Below are positions 22,509-32,559 of a DNA stretch of 64,000 nucleotides, one piece after another. A program made the position numbers and the translations under genes. The notes beneath the pieces were generated by a model. The model was not told the DNA's origin. It worked only from the letters and a program-made list of their open reading frames with translations, and did no database searches. Every line of letters begins with the position of its first letter. Positions within the stretch are counted from its first letter, which is position 1. Origin of the DNA: Xenopus tropicalis (taxonomy: Eukaryota > Chordata > Amphibia > Anura > Pipidae); NCBI RefSeq assembly GCF_000004195.4, contig NC_030677.2, positions 115,965,036 to 116,029,035 on the forward strand. The letters run 5' to 3'.

Positions 22509-23130
22509 CAGTGACCTCCATAAAGACACATTTTAAATTAAACTATTCAGACATTATTCCAGACTTTAATTAAAAATGATCTGCATACAGTTTTATGATG
22601 TAGAAATTACAACACTTTTTATACATTGCCCCCCCCATTTCAGGGCACCATAATGTTTGGGACATTTGGCTTCCCAGGTGTTTGTGATTACTTAGGTGTG
22701 CTGCAGTGCTGCATTAGTGCAGGGATAATGTAGCTAGTCTGCTTCTACCATTTAGAGTCTGTAGTTGTCATTATACAACATAAGGAAAAAACTGTGCCAA
22801 TGAAAGTCAAGGACCTGTCAGTTGTAGATTGCTTGTGAAATGGAACACCATGGATTCACATTTAGTCCTGCCACCCAGGACTTTCTCAGATCTAAGATCA
22901 TAAGATCTTCTACTGGCATCACAGAGGGCAGCACATCTATCATGTAAACGTCCAAGTACACCAGCCCCTCAGGAGCACAATTTTAAGCAACTGTACACAT
23001 GATCCAACCTCCTTGGCAAATTCTACAGCAGGAAAATGTAATCAAATTAGCCATTACAGTTTAAACCCCTGTATAAAGAACTCCTCCTTATCTGTAAACC
23101 ACAATATTTTGTCTGTGAGAGGCGATTATT
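22509..23130. mobile_element. Degraded Tc1-like element remnant
   Basis: Starts with CAGTGACCTCCATAAAGAC. The phrases 'gggcaccataatgtttggga' and 'ccagactttaatta' are familiar from Tc1-type transposons of fish and frogs (recalled, not searched). No transposase frame survives and no right terminus is visible. Confidence 0.4.
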
Positions 23131-23163
23131 AAGGTTGAGGTCAGAGAGCCTTAGAAGAAATCA

Positions 23164-23967
23164 TTAAAGTGACACTGACACCTAAAAAACTTTTTTTTTT
23201 TTTTTTTTTTTAAATCTGCCTACTTGTTTGTAATGGTGTGAGCCTCCAAAATCCTAGCAAAAAAATGTTCAATGCTAAATCGCCTTCCCAATCACGGCTT
23301 CTGAAGAACAATCCCAAGAGGCAGCCATCTTAGAGCTTCTCTTTGTCGCTCATAGATCAACTGCCTCCTCCAGAAAAAAAAGGGGAAACATCTAACCAAT
23401 AGCGCAGGTCCGGCGACACCGGACCTGGGCTGCCCTTCTGTCTTCATGCGCGATGACGTCATCGCGCACACGTTTAGCTTTTAAGTCCCTTGTCAGTGTA
23501 TGTAGAGGAGAGGGGGAGCCCTTTGATGCAGGCAGACACCTGAAAGCCTGTGTCTGCAAGTTAAATCTTGGTGGGAGATTGTGGGACAATGAGGAGAAAT
23601 AGGAGGGTGAAATAAGCAAACTCACAGGCAGTATTACTTGCAGGCAGTCCAGCAGTATTACGCTAAAGATCCGGAGAGGAAATAACAAGTCACATGTCAG
23701 GGTCACATGATTTATTATGCTGCTCAAAGTAAGGGAAAAGAAAAGGGGAGGATCCTCCCAGTTACTGACGTCAGCCTGCTCCTGTTTTGACAGACAGGCT
23801 GAGAAGATACAGTCGGGTTTGGCAGACAGTCGGGTCCAGGATCTTATAAAGTTTTTATTTAGAGAACAAACCCTTTCAGGAAAAAATGGTCCACATGACT
23901 TATAGGTATGTTTGGAGGTAGATTTGTTTTTTTGAGAAGAATTATTTTGTTGTCAGTATCACTTTAA
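23164..23967. mobile_element. TTAA-flanked MITE, about 796 bp
   Basis: TTAA is at 23164-23167 and 23964-23967. The inner ends are AGTGACACTGACACC and its inverse TGTCAGTATCACT. The interior has a perfect 22-bp palindrome at 23447-23468 centred on TGACGTCA. The ends resemble those of the element at 60970-61323. Confidence 0.75.
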
Positions 23968-24271
23968 CACCTTTACATTCACCACCCAAGGGAATAATCA
24001 CAGAGTTTTGTTGTGCTACTAAAAACCTGCTACACAACCATACATACAGTCATGCAGTTGAAGTCAGAAACAAGGCATGTCCTGTTTAATTTAGCAAGAT
24101 GTATAGGACCCTTTTCTGTATTGAGTCTTAAAAACTTGAATGTTTTAATAAACTGGGAAAATAAAGTTGTCATTGACTTGTACTGAAACCTCACCAGCTT
24201 TTACTTGCAGAGTTTTTTCCAGCAACTTTTATGCAATTTTTTCTTTAATAAACACAGACTATTTGCAGTTC

Positions 24272-25123
24272 TTAAAGGAGAAGGAAAGGCTAATAAAGAG
24301 TTAATCTCAAAATACAGGCATACCTTCAGTTGTCTCAATAGTGCCCTTAAGTCTCCCCATATTTCACCTGTTCAGAAGATCTGAAGCCAAACAGGAAGAA
24401 AAAACGCTGAGCTGGGTAGAGAAGATTCCCATAATGCAACGCTCTTCCCCAGACTTGAGGATTTAGAACTGAGGCAGCGCATGCGCAGAAACAGGAAGCT
24501 CCCCCTAGCGTCGGCAGCAGCAGCAGAATGAGACACAGGCAAAAGGGGACACAAGTGGCGGTGCTGGTAGGGGGGAGAGGCACGGGGGGGGAACGAGCAG
24601 CAGCGGTGGTGCTGACAGGGGGGCGGGAAAACGAGCAGTGGCGGTGGTTCTGACAGGGGGGAGGGAAACGAGCGGGCCGGTGGTGGTGCTGACAGGGGGA
24701 GGGAAAGGAGCGGGCCGGTGGTGGTGCTGACAGGGGGGAGGGAAAGGAGCGGGCCGGTGGTGGTGCTGACAGGGGGGAGGGAAACGACAGGGGGGAGGGA
24801 AACGAGCGGGCCGGTGGTGGTGCTGACAGGGGGGAGGGAAAACGAGCAGCGGCGGTGGTGGTGACAGGGGGGAGGGAAACGAGCAGGCCGGTGGTGCTGA
24901 CAGGGGGGAGAGGCACGGGGATGCAGCTCCAGACAGTGAGGCACAATGAACTTAGAAGCCGGCGGCAGCGGCCATTTTAAAGATGGCGGCGCCGTTCAGT
25001 GAAACAAGCATGTAGTTTGAGTAAGTGTATCTCTGTAAATCTTTCATTAGGCAAGCCAGGAATATAGCGTTTTTACTCAGCAATAGTAGTGCTTCATAAA
25101 ATTTGACTTTCCTTCTCCTTTAA
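24272..25123. mobile_element. TTAA-flanked MITE, about 844 bp, with G-rich minisatellite
   Basis: TTAA is at 24272-24275 and 25120-25123. The inner ends AGGAGAAGGAAAG and CTTTCCTTCTCCT are exact inverses. The middle carries a G-rich minisatellite. The reverse strand reads as long Pro/Ser/His-rich open frames, which are only the minisatellite translated. Confidence 0.85.
24555..24920. repeat. G-rich minisatellite inside the MITE
   Basis: About seven to nine degenerate units built on 'gctgacaggggggaggga' plus 'aacgagcgggccggtggtgg'. Runs of six or seven G recur in every unit, so G-quadruplex formation is plausible (inference). Confidence 0.8.
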
Positions 25124-25398
25124 GAACATTCTCAAGTGTATTTGCGGTCCTGTTTTCATTCTGCATTTTTTCTCAAATGATGCAAAAAAAAAAAAAACCC
25201 TGTGCAAACTCTAATTTTGATAAATCAGCCCCATAGTGCCTTGGTTTAAGTTGAATTTAGCTCTTTGCTTTTCAGAAAAGCTGGTAAAAGGCCATTGGGC
25301 CCTGCAGGGAAACCTTTAAATACATTTAAATTAATTTTCATTAGTATCTATAAGCATGAATCAGTTTCCTAACAACACAATGCAGTAACACAATCAGG

Positions 25399-25778
25399 TT
25401 GAATTCAATTTCCAGTTTTGTAAAGATCACGGGAGCACTTACCGGACAAAACAGTGTGTGCTCAAACGTACAGCCGGAACCCAGACAGCAAAACTTGTCT
25501 GCAAACGAAAACTTTATACGGAGCAACACCAGCACTGTTGTTTAAAAATTCCTTCTTTATTTAGTCAGTCTCTTTAAAAGCATGTTGTGCTTATACAGAA
25601 AAAAAGACCATCCGCTTGACGCGTTTCGTGGTATCACACCACTTTCTCAAAAGCTGCATACATTTTTCTGTGTAAGCACAACAAGCTTTTAAAGAGACTG
25701 ACTAAATAAAGAAGGAATTTTTAAACAACAGTGCTAGTGTTGCTCCGTATAAAGTTTTCGTTTGAATTCAATTTCCAG
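25399..25778 (-). mobile_element. Retroposon-like foldback with 17-bp direct repeats and hammerhead-like loop
   Basis: An identical 17-bp sequence (TTGAATTCAATTTCCAG) lies at 25399-25415 and 25762-25778, bracketing 346 bp. Inside, arms at about 25502-25604 and 25660-25764 pair around a loop. Read on the minus strand, the loop has TTTGAGAAA, stem GTGGT/ACCAC, and CGAAACGCGTC. An AATAAA follows in the arm. Duplications this long point to target-primed insertion of an RNA copy rather than DNA transposition (inference). The family is not named. Confidence 0.6.
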
Positions 25779-26199
25779 GCTTAGAGGTAATCATATGTCA
25801 ATTTACAGGTTTTCAAAATAATGCAAAACAATCTGTAGGTTAGCATAAGGTTTAACCTTATATGTAACATACAGTAAGAGAATGTGCAAATTTCTCACAA
25901 GGTATACATGAAAAAATGTTATAGTTGAAGGCATCAGACAAATTCAGTCTTTTCCCTGGAGAAAGTCTTCTAAGCAGATCAGTTCCAAACTGTCAAACCA
26001 TTCCCCATAAGCTTTCTAAAATGAAAACTTCTCCAAAGAGCAATTTCTGCCACAAGTATGACCTAGATTTTTATTTTGGTATTGAAAAAAAAAATAACAC
26101 AAATGAATCGCAGAAGTGATCAAGAGTTGAAATGCTGAAGTTTTTTATCTTGACGCAATTTTTTTCTAGCAGACTAGTTATTGATAAGCTAGTTGTATA
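25779..26199. other. Intergenic, nothing recognised
   Basis: AT-rich sequence between two repeats, with no supported feature. Confidence 0.5.
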
Positions 26200-26548
26200 T
26201 TAAGGTGGCCATACACGCACCGATATTATCGTACGAAACCTCGTTTCGTACGATAATCGGTGCGTGTGTGGCATGTCAGCGAGCCGACCGATATCGCAGG
26301 AAGCTGCTGATATCGGTCGACTCGCCGATCGGCCAGGTTAGAAAATTTTGATCGGGCGCCATAGAAGGCGCCTGACCAAAATTCTCCCTTCAGAGCTGAA
26401 TCGGCAGAAGGAGGTAGAAATCCTATTGTTTCTACCTCCTTACCTGCCGATTCAGCCCTGAATGGTGTGTGGCGGATCTGACGATGTTTCGTGCGACCGA
26501 CGGTCGTACGAAACATCGTGAGATCGCCACGTGTATGGCCAGCTTTAG
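26200..26548. mobile_element. 341-bp MITE, copy 1 (inverted twin at 44958)
   Basis: The element 26204-26544 begins GGTGGCCATACACG and ends CGTGTATGGCCAGCT, flanked by TTAA on the left and TTAG on the right (one change). It consists largely of internal hairpins built on 'ttcgtacgataat' and 'cgatatc' palindromes. A 96-codon minus-strand frame is shared identically with the twin copy but is made of palindromes and is not a gene. Confidence 0.8.
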
Positions 26549-26724
26549 AGAGTGTTGGAAATATTGGTTCAATCTCACTGCTTAGGGTGAAGACACACGG
26601 AGCTACTTAGTAGCTACTTGTCACGGCTGCTAAAAGCCAGAAAATACCCTGGCATATACAATACTGAGAATTGCCTCTGGTAAAACACAAGTAGAGACAG
26701 TTTTCAGGAAATGGTCAACATTGT

Positions 26725-26822
26725 CTATTTTACTATAGTATATTATAGTATATATTATAGTATTTAGTATATCTTAGTATACAGGTTATATTATAGTATT
26801 TAGTATATCTTAGTATACAGGT
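26725..26822. repeat. Short AT-rich tandem duplication
   Basis: A unit of about 45 bp ('ttatagtatttagtatatct' then 'tagtatacaggt') occurs twice in tandem. The second copy runs into the CAGGT end of the adjacent MITE, so the duplication took in the MITE terminus. Confidence 0.6.
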
Positions 26823-27127
26823 ATAGGAACCATTATCCAGAATGCTCGGGACCAAGGATATTCCGGATAAGGGGTTTTTCCATAGTTTGGATCTTCATAC
26901 CTTAAGTCTACTAAAAAATCACTAAAACATAAATTAAACCAAACAGGATTGTTATGCCCCTTATAATGATTAATTATATCTTAGTACAAATATAAGGTAC
27001 TGTTTTATTATTACAGAGAAAAAGGAAATCAATTTTAAAAATCTAAATTATTTGATTAAAATGGGGTCTATAGGAAATGGGCTTTCTGTAATTTGGAGCT
27101 TTATGGATGACGGATCCCATGCCTGTA
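26816..27127. mobile_element. TA-flanked MITE (mariner/Tc1-like), 308 bp
   Basis: The element 26818-27125 starts CAGGTATAGGAACC and ends GGATCCCATGCCTG, with TA at 26816-26817 and 27126-27127. The same family recurs at 28199-28860 (split), 46456-46768, 51788-52994 (split) and 53820-54146. The shared interior includes 'tatatcttagt' and 'gttttattattacag'. Confidence 0.8.
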
Positions 27128-28198
27128 CTTTATAGCCAGAACACAATCTGTATATTTTTACCAACTGAGCATATGCTATAGATTTAACTGTGTGCTCCTA
27201 AGGGAATGTTTAAATTAATTTGTATGCACCCAATGAATGTTATGTGTGGAGCAACTATTTTTACTATTTTGAAAAATCTGTAGAAGTGCCTGCAGTTTTC
27301 CCAATGTCTGCAACCAGGTTGGAAAGTATAAGCAGATACACGAGTCAGGGAACAGAGAAATGTTGCAGAAATTTAAATCAGTGGCACTTGAACACACCTC
27401 AGTCCAAACCCTTGTCATGCAAACAGTTTTTACTAATGCTTAAGGAGAAGGGCACAAGGCATTTTGTCACCCATGTGAAATTGTCATCACTTGCAAGTGA
27501 CAAAGTTCCCAAAAATACCTTTGCCTTATTTAATCCAGTCAAGTAGCATAATTACGCAGAAATGATACAAAGCATATACATAAATTCAAAAGAACACAGG
27601 ATAATCACAAGTATTGCACATGAATTCTTTGTTGTCCAGTTGTTTTGGATCGAACTTATCAGGAATGCCCCACTTCGTAACTAAGGCAGCAGTGCCTGTG
27701 GCTGCAACGTCTCTGTGACGGTGCCTCGTAGTGATGTACCGCAGTGACCATCACATCTGGCACAAAAATTCTAATAGATGCTGAGGACCTGGGTTGGATG
27801 CCCAACTTTTCCTGCAAATTCCCAAGTGCACTCTAAATTACTTTATTGGACTGTCTTTTGGTTTAGACCCTTTTGCCTGATCCTGACTTCACTGTTTGCT
27901 GCCTGAACAGACCTGTGTCTAGCAATCGACTAAGAGACTCTCATTAACTCTTACGATACCGTGTCTTGGACTATTTGCCTGAACTCCAGCTTCCTCCTTG
28001 GCCCTGACTACAATTCCAGCAGGAGCGGAGCAGGCCCTGACAACTTCCTGGAAGCTGCACCAGCTGTGTCCTTCAATTTTGGGCTGCAAAACCGTTCTGT
28101 TTGTTCCAATTAGAACTGATGAAAGATTGGGCACTATAAGACTGTCCACAACTTGTATTCAGAAGTTGGATTATACACACAAATTTTAAATTTAATTA
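27128..28198. other. Intergenic, nothing firmly recognised
   Basis: Mostly AT-rich. The part at about 27650-28120 is richer in C and T and could be a piece of an unidentified dispersed repeat, but I see no termini, primer site or coding frame to support this. Confidence 0.4.
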
Positions 28199-28860
28199 CA
28201 GCTATGTGACCTGTTATCCAGAATGCTCAGGACCTGGGGTTTCCAGATAATGGCTCTTTCTGTAATTTGGATATCCATACCTTAAGTCTACTAAAAAAAT
28301 TATTTAAACATTAAAAAACCCAATAGGATTGTTCTGCTTCCAATAAGGAATAAAGGGGACCTGTCGCCCACACATAAAAAAAGTCCTTTTCCTTTCCTAA
28401 TTAAATCATCCATACCTTTTATAAATGTATTTCAAAATCTGAACTGTCAGTCACATATTGCCTGCCACCAGGCAATATATGATTGACAGTTCAGATTTTT
28501 AATTACAATTACTTTAGCTATCCATTCAGCACTTCCTAGATGGCAAAAGACATAAGATTTTGGGGTGATACAAAGCTTGCCTTAATAACAGTGTACACAA
28601 AATGACACCTGCCTGCTTGCCGTGACTGTACATTCCTAGACTAAAGGGAAAAATAAAAATAATAATTTATAGTGTGTAAATAAAGTATGTTTTGCTCAAA
28701 TAACATGATAAAAAAAGGATTTGAAATTATATCTTAGGGTGACAGGTCCCCTTTAATTATATCTTAGTTGGCATCAAGTACAAGGTACCGTTTTATTATT
28801 ACAGTAATTTGGAACTTTCTTGATATAAGGTTTCCAGATAACAGATCCTACACCCGTACC
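28199..28860. mobile_element. TA-type MITE copy split by another MITE
   Basis: The two halves (28199-28353 and 28753-28860) match the left and right parts of the element at 26818-27125. The break falls in the phrase that reads 'aaggattaattatatc' in intact relatives, where a TTAA element has entered. The copy also lacks part of the region between 'attattacag' and 'taatttgg'. Confidence 0.75.
28350..28756. mobile_element. TTAA-type MITE, 399 bp, nested
   Basis: The element 28354-28752 has ends AGGGGACCTGTCGCCC and GGGTGACAGGTCCCCT. TTAA follows on the right and ATAA (one change) precedes on the left. It carries an internal hairpin at about 28435-28497 with 'aaatctgaactgtcag' arms. Confidence 0.8.
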
Positions 28861-29678
28861 TCATTTCCCCATGTATCAGAGTGTCGAAAAATGCTGGCAA
28901 TTCAGCAGCCATACTTAGGACTGACAACATGGTTTAAATCAGCAAAAAATGCTGGTTTTGTTTCTCCTTGATGTTGAGGATTGACTAAAGTAATTAACTT
29001 TGGTACCGTAAGTGAACATCCTCTGCCAATATACAGTTTATATTTATATAAAAAGTGCCCTATATAAATATATATAATCAGTATAATCAGTAGTTTTATC
29101 TACTTCTAATTAAAACAGAAATAAGGAATGGAAATGTTCCAAATATATTAAGCTAGTGAAAGTGTTCTCGGAAGAAATCCAAAAGAAAGGAAATCGATCT
29201 TTACACTGGTTGAAACTTGGCAGACACAAGAAATAACGCAATTGTTTTTTCTTAAAGTTACAATCGATAAGAGACCTTAAATTGTGCTGATGAATCATAC
29301 ATTAGGATGAAGAATTATACTATTTGTGGTTTAGAACAGTATAAAATTATCCATAAAAGGCACCAATAAAACAAGTCCATTCATTTACAGTGAAACATGT
29401 TGTTAAATTAAGGTGTCTGGCTAACTTAGCTCTTCAGAGCTTCTCCCATATGTTGGGATCAGATTTCACCCAACACGTCAAGGGGAGATATAAGGCCCAA
29501 AAATAATTTTCTGATATCGAACAAAATCACTAAGCCATTTTGAAAAGAGGGACAGAGGGACAATACACATACAGTAGAACCCATGACTCATCCTTTATTT
29601 AATAGGACTTCTACTCCCATCAGAACTAGTCCTCCTTCTTGGGTCTTAATGGAAGTGAGAAATGTTGTTTAGCTTCCT
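28861..29678. other. Intergenic, nothing recognised
   Basis: AT-rich sequence with no supported feature. Confidence 0.5.
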
Positions 29679-30048
29679 TTAATGGACATGCCAACCCGAA
29701 AAAATACATTTTTTGCCTTTTTTGTCTAATAAAAGAAAACATAATTCTAAGCAACTTGGCTTATTGCTCTTTTTCTGTCCTTTTCTATTCTCTGGTGGCT
29801 CTGGCTTTTAAAGTAACACAAGGCAGCAGACTGAAAGACCTGTCTTGCTGTTGGAGACTGGCTTTTGCAACAATGTTTAAAAAAGTAACAAGCAGGAGTT
29901 AAACAAATGCTGATTTCAATAACAATTTAATTTAAAAAAAAAAATGTTTTAAAGCACTTAATTTTTTTTAATAAATTCATATTGGAAAGTTGCTTAGAAT
30001 TGTTTTCTTAAAGCAAAAAAAATGTTTGGGGGTTGACGTGTCTTTTAA
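29679..30048. mobile_element. TTAA-flanked MITE, 362 bp
   Basis: The element 29683-30044 lies between TTAA at 29679-29682 and 30045-30048. Its start TGGACATGCCAACC mirrors the end GGTTGACGTGTCT. It resembles the element at 43328-43750. The right TTAA runs directly into 'aggacaac', which looks like the start of another TTAA element whose far end I cannot place. Confidence 0.7.
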
Positions 30049-30209
30049 AGGACAACAAAATGTTAAAACAAAATAAACCTCTTTGAAAAGACTATGTTTG
30101 TAAGCACTCACAGCCCAAATCAATGTCTCTGGTGTCTTAGTAGAAACATCACCGAGTGTAAAGTACATGTCATAAGGCAAAATTTACACTGTTTACTGGT
30201 TTGAGACCC

Positions 30210-30420
30210 GAAACAAAGTAACAAGTCTGTAAACTCATCAGCACAATAGCAGCTAGGCTGACTAACTCACAGCTCGGCTCCTGGGTGCAGCTGCTGGCTT
30301 ACAAAGTAACACATCTGACTCATTGTCAGCACAATAGCTACTAGGCTGACTACTGAAACTATTGTAACAACTCACAGCTCTGCTCCCAGGTGCAGCTGAA
30401 GGTTTGCAAAGGTATTAGCT
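30210..30420. repeat. Imperfect two-copy tandem repeat
   Basis: A block with 'cagcacaatagc', 'taggctgact', 'aactcacagct' and 'ggtgcagct' occurs twice about 100 bp apart. Confidence 0.5.
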
Positions 30421-31246
30421 GTATGAGCAACTTGATTGAACTGGCAAAGGAGAGTGCACACAAGGGGTTTAAGAAACCTATTTGATGCTGACAGACTACG
30501 TGGCCAGTGCATATTAACTCATTCCTCACCAGCCAGCCAACAACTCACCCTACAATCCTAATAGTACAGGACTCCAGTTATGTCATAGAAGTCTCCTGGC
30601 TGCCCGCGGCAGCCTTGAACTGTGATAGTAGAGATTTTGCTTCATGCTTGTAATATGGAGCTTTCCTCCATTCTTGGAGCTTTCTTGATGCGCTCCCTGC
30701 CATATTTGCATGCAAAGTGAGGGAACTGAAGCAGGCATACCATAATCAAGATGGCGGCTTTGTTAGGGAAAACAGGCAGCAAATTGGAGATTGCAATAAC
30801 TTATTCAATTTACGAATTTGTGATCTCAAAACATGCCGATCTCACATTACCATAGTAGGACTATTCAGTGGTATAGTAAACAGGGTTTTGCTAAAGGCTT
30901 GTAAAAAAGGGAAAGATTTCTCTAGCAGAGGACCGAGGTAAATGTTCTAAGCAAGCAAGGGAACCAGATTGTAGGATGAGGACTGAGGTAGCAGCGCAGT
31001 ACAAAATCAGGACCCAGAAGTGAAGTCAAACAGGCAAAGGGCTCCGTCCAGGGAGAGTTCACTCGAAGTCAGGATACAGGCAGAAGTCAGAACCAGATAG
31101 ACAGGACAAAATACGCACTATGATAGACAGATGGGCATGGAAGAAACTGAGAGGGTAGGGATTTATAGGCTGGATAATTGGAGATTAAAAACAGGTGTGT
31201 GTAAATAGAGAGCACCTATAGCCATCATTCCTGCCTGAAAAACTAA
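30421..31246. other. Intergenic, nothing firmly recognised
   Basis: Mixed composition. The part at 30950-31240 reads like a dispersed repeat (many 'caggcagaagtcag'-type phrases), but I see no ends or coding sequence. Confidence 0.4.
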
Positions 31247-31500
31247 GGCTAATGCCACACGGGCGTATTCTCGGCAAGAGTTTTTCGCCCCACTACTATC
31301 AATTCATCCTACCTTGCGCATGCACTCGAATTAATGGAATACGCTTGGGTGCAGGCACATGTAGCCGATATCTGCCGAAAATATGAAGTCTCGCATTTTT
31401 TGGCAGATATCGGCTACATGTGCCTGCACCCGAGCCTATTCCATTCATTCGGGTGCAAGCACAATGTAGGCCGAATTGACAGTAGCGGGGCATATTCTCT
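31247..31500. mobile_element. Foldback MITE related to the 14779 foldback
   Basis: Starts 'aaggctaatgccacacgggc'. It contains paired 'ggtgcaggcacatgtagccg' and inverse blocks around 'gatatctgccgaaaa', as in the foldbacks at 14779 and 38064. Its right end is uncertain. Confidence 0.6.
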
Positions 31501-31882
31501 TCTTTCATTCACATTTATAATCCGTGGTTATCACAAACCCCATTATACTACGAGGTCGCACTAATCTCCCCTGAACACCACCCCAACTGAGACAGACACT
31601 GTTAAGAAACCATTGTCTGCTTCACTAATTTTTCACAAAGAACTGCTTCTTTGTGAGGCAATCTTGTATTCAGTGATGCCCTCCCCTAAAATTGTGTATA
31701 CCCATTGCATACCAGGAGGATAACCGATGTACCTTATCTACTGTGTCCAGTGCATGCAGGTATTGTGTGTACATCGGCATGTGCTGAGCATCTATTTTAC
31801 TAAATATTGAGCAGGAAACAAAGCTCAAGAGAAAAGCAAACTACCAAAACAATACTAAGGATACCAAATAGTGGGTTGCTAC
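31501..31882. other. Intergenic, nothing recognised
   Basis: No supported feature before the next TTAA element. Confidence 0.5.
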
Positions 31883-31982
31883 TTAACCCTTTCCCTGCCA
31901 AGACCGTAGGTACTACGGTGTTTTAAAAAAGGCAGTTTCCTGCCGACACCGTAGTACCTACGTTTTCTGTCCCTATGTCATT

Positions 31983-32020
31983 CTCTCTGCACCGGCGGCA
32001 AAAGCCGCCGGTGCAGAGAG
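31983..32020. repeat. GC-rich hairpin in element 3
   Basis: CTCTCTGCACCGGCGGC (31983-31999) pairs perfectly with its complement at 32004-32020 around a four-A loop. It occupies the position of the hairpin at 13661-13710 in element 1. Confidence 0.85.
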
Positions 32021-32559
32021 ACAGATGTGACCCAAACCCCTTCGGCAACGAGCGGAGGGGGTTGGGGGGGATGGCATCTGCTACTTGTACTGCTTCCTGC
32101 TTCCCCTTACAGCCGCCTCCCACCTACTTCCTTTCGACGAGTGGAGCATGGAGGAGCAGGGAACCGATCTGATCTTCAGAACAGGTAAGTGTGAGTTTAT
32201 TTTTGTTTATACACACTTTTACACACACTTACATACATTTATACACACATAGAACACAATTTAGCACAGGTTGTTTTTTTTTTCCACTTTGCACACTTAT
32301 ATACACTTATATACACACTGTCACACAACTTTTACATGTGCACATGTATACACAAACTCACAAAAACTTTTTAAAATTTTTTTTATTTTTTTTTCATTTG
32401 ACTTTTTTTTTTTTTTATTTCCCCCAAAAACTGTTTATTTTAACAGCGTGACTATTGGATCAGATATTCTGACCACTAATTATGCTGTCGTGTGACTTAT
32501 TTTGTTGTTTTATTGATTTGCACATTTTTATCCCTATATTAGTATTCCTGATCTGTTTT

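Noticed and set aside
24347..24946. 199- and 190-codon minus-strand frames rich in Pro, Ser and His
   Set aside because: They overlap each other in two frames and coincide with the G-rich minisatellite inside a MITE; composition explains them.
26226..26516. A 96-codon frame identical in two places (also 44986-45276), suggesting a conserved gene
   Set aside because: Both copies lie wholly within a 341-bp palindromic MITE with TTAA flanks; the identity reflects recent MITE copying.
27650..28120. Possible LTR or retroelement end
   Set aside because: I saw no TG...CA ends, primer-binding site, polypurine tract or coding frame, so I did not call an element.
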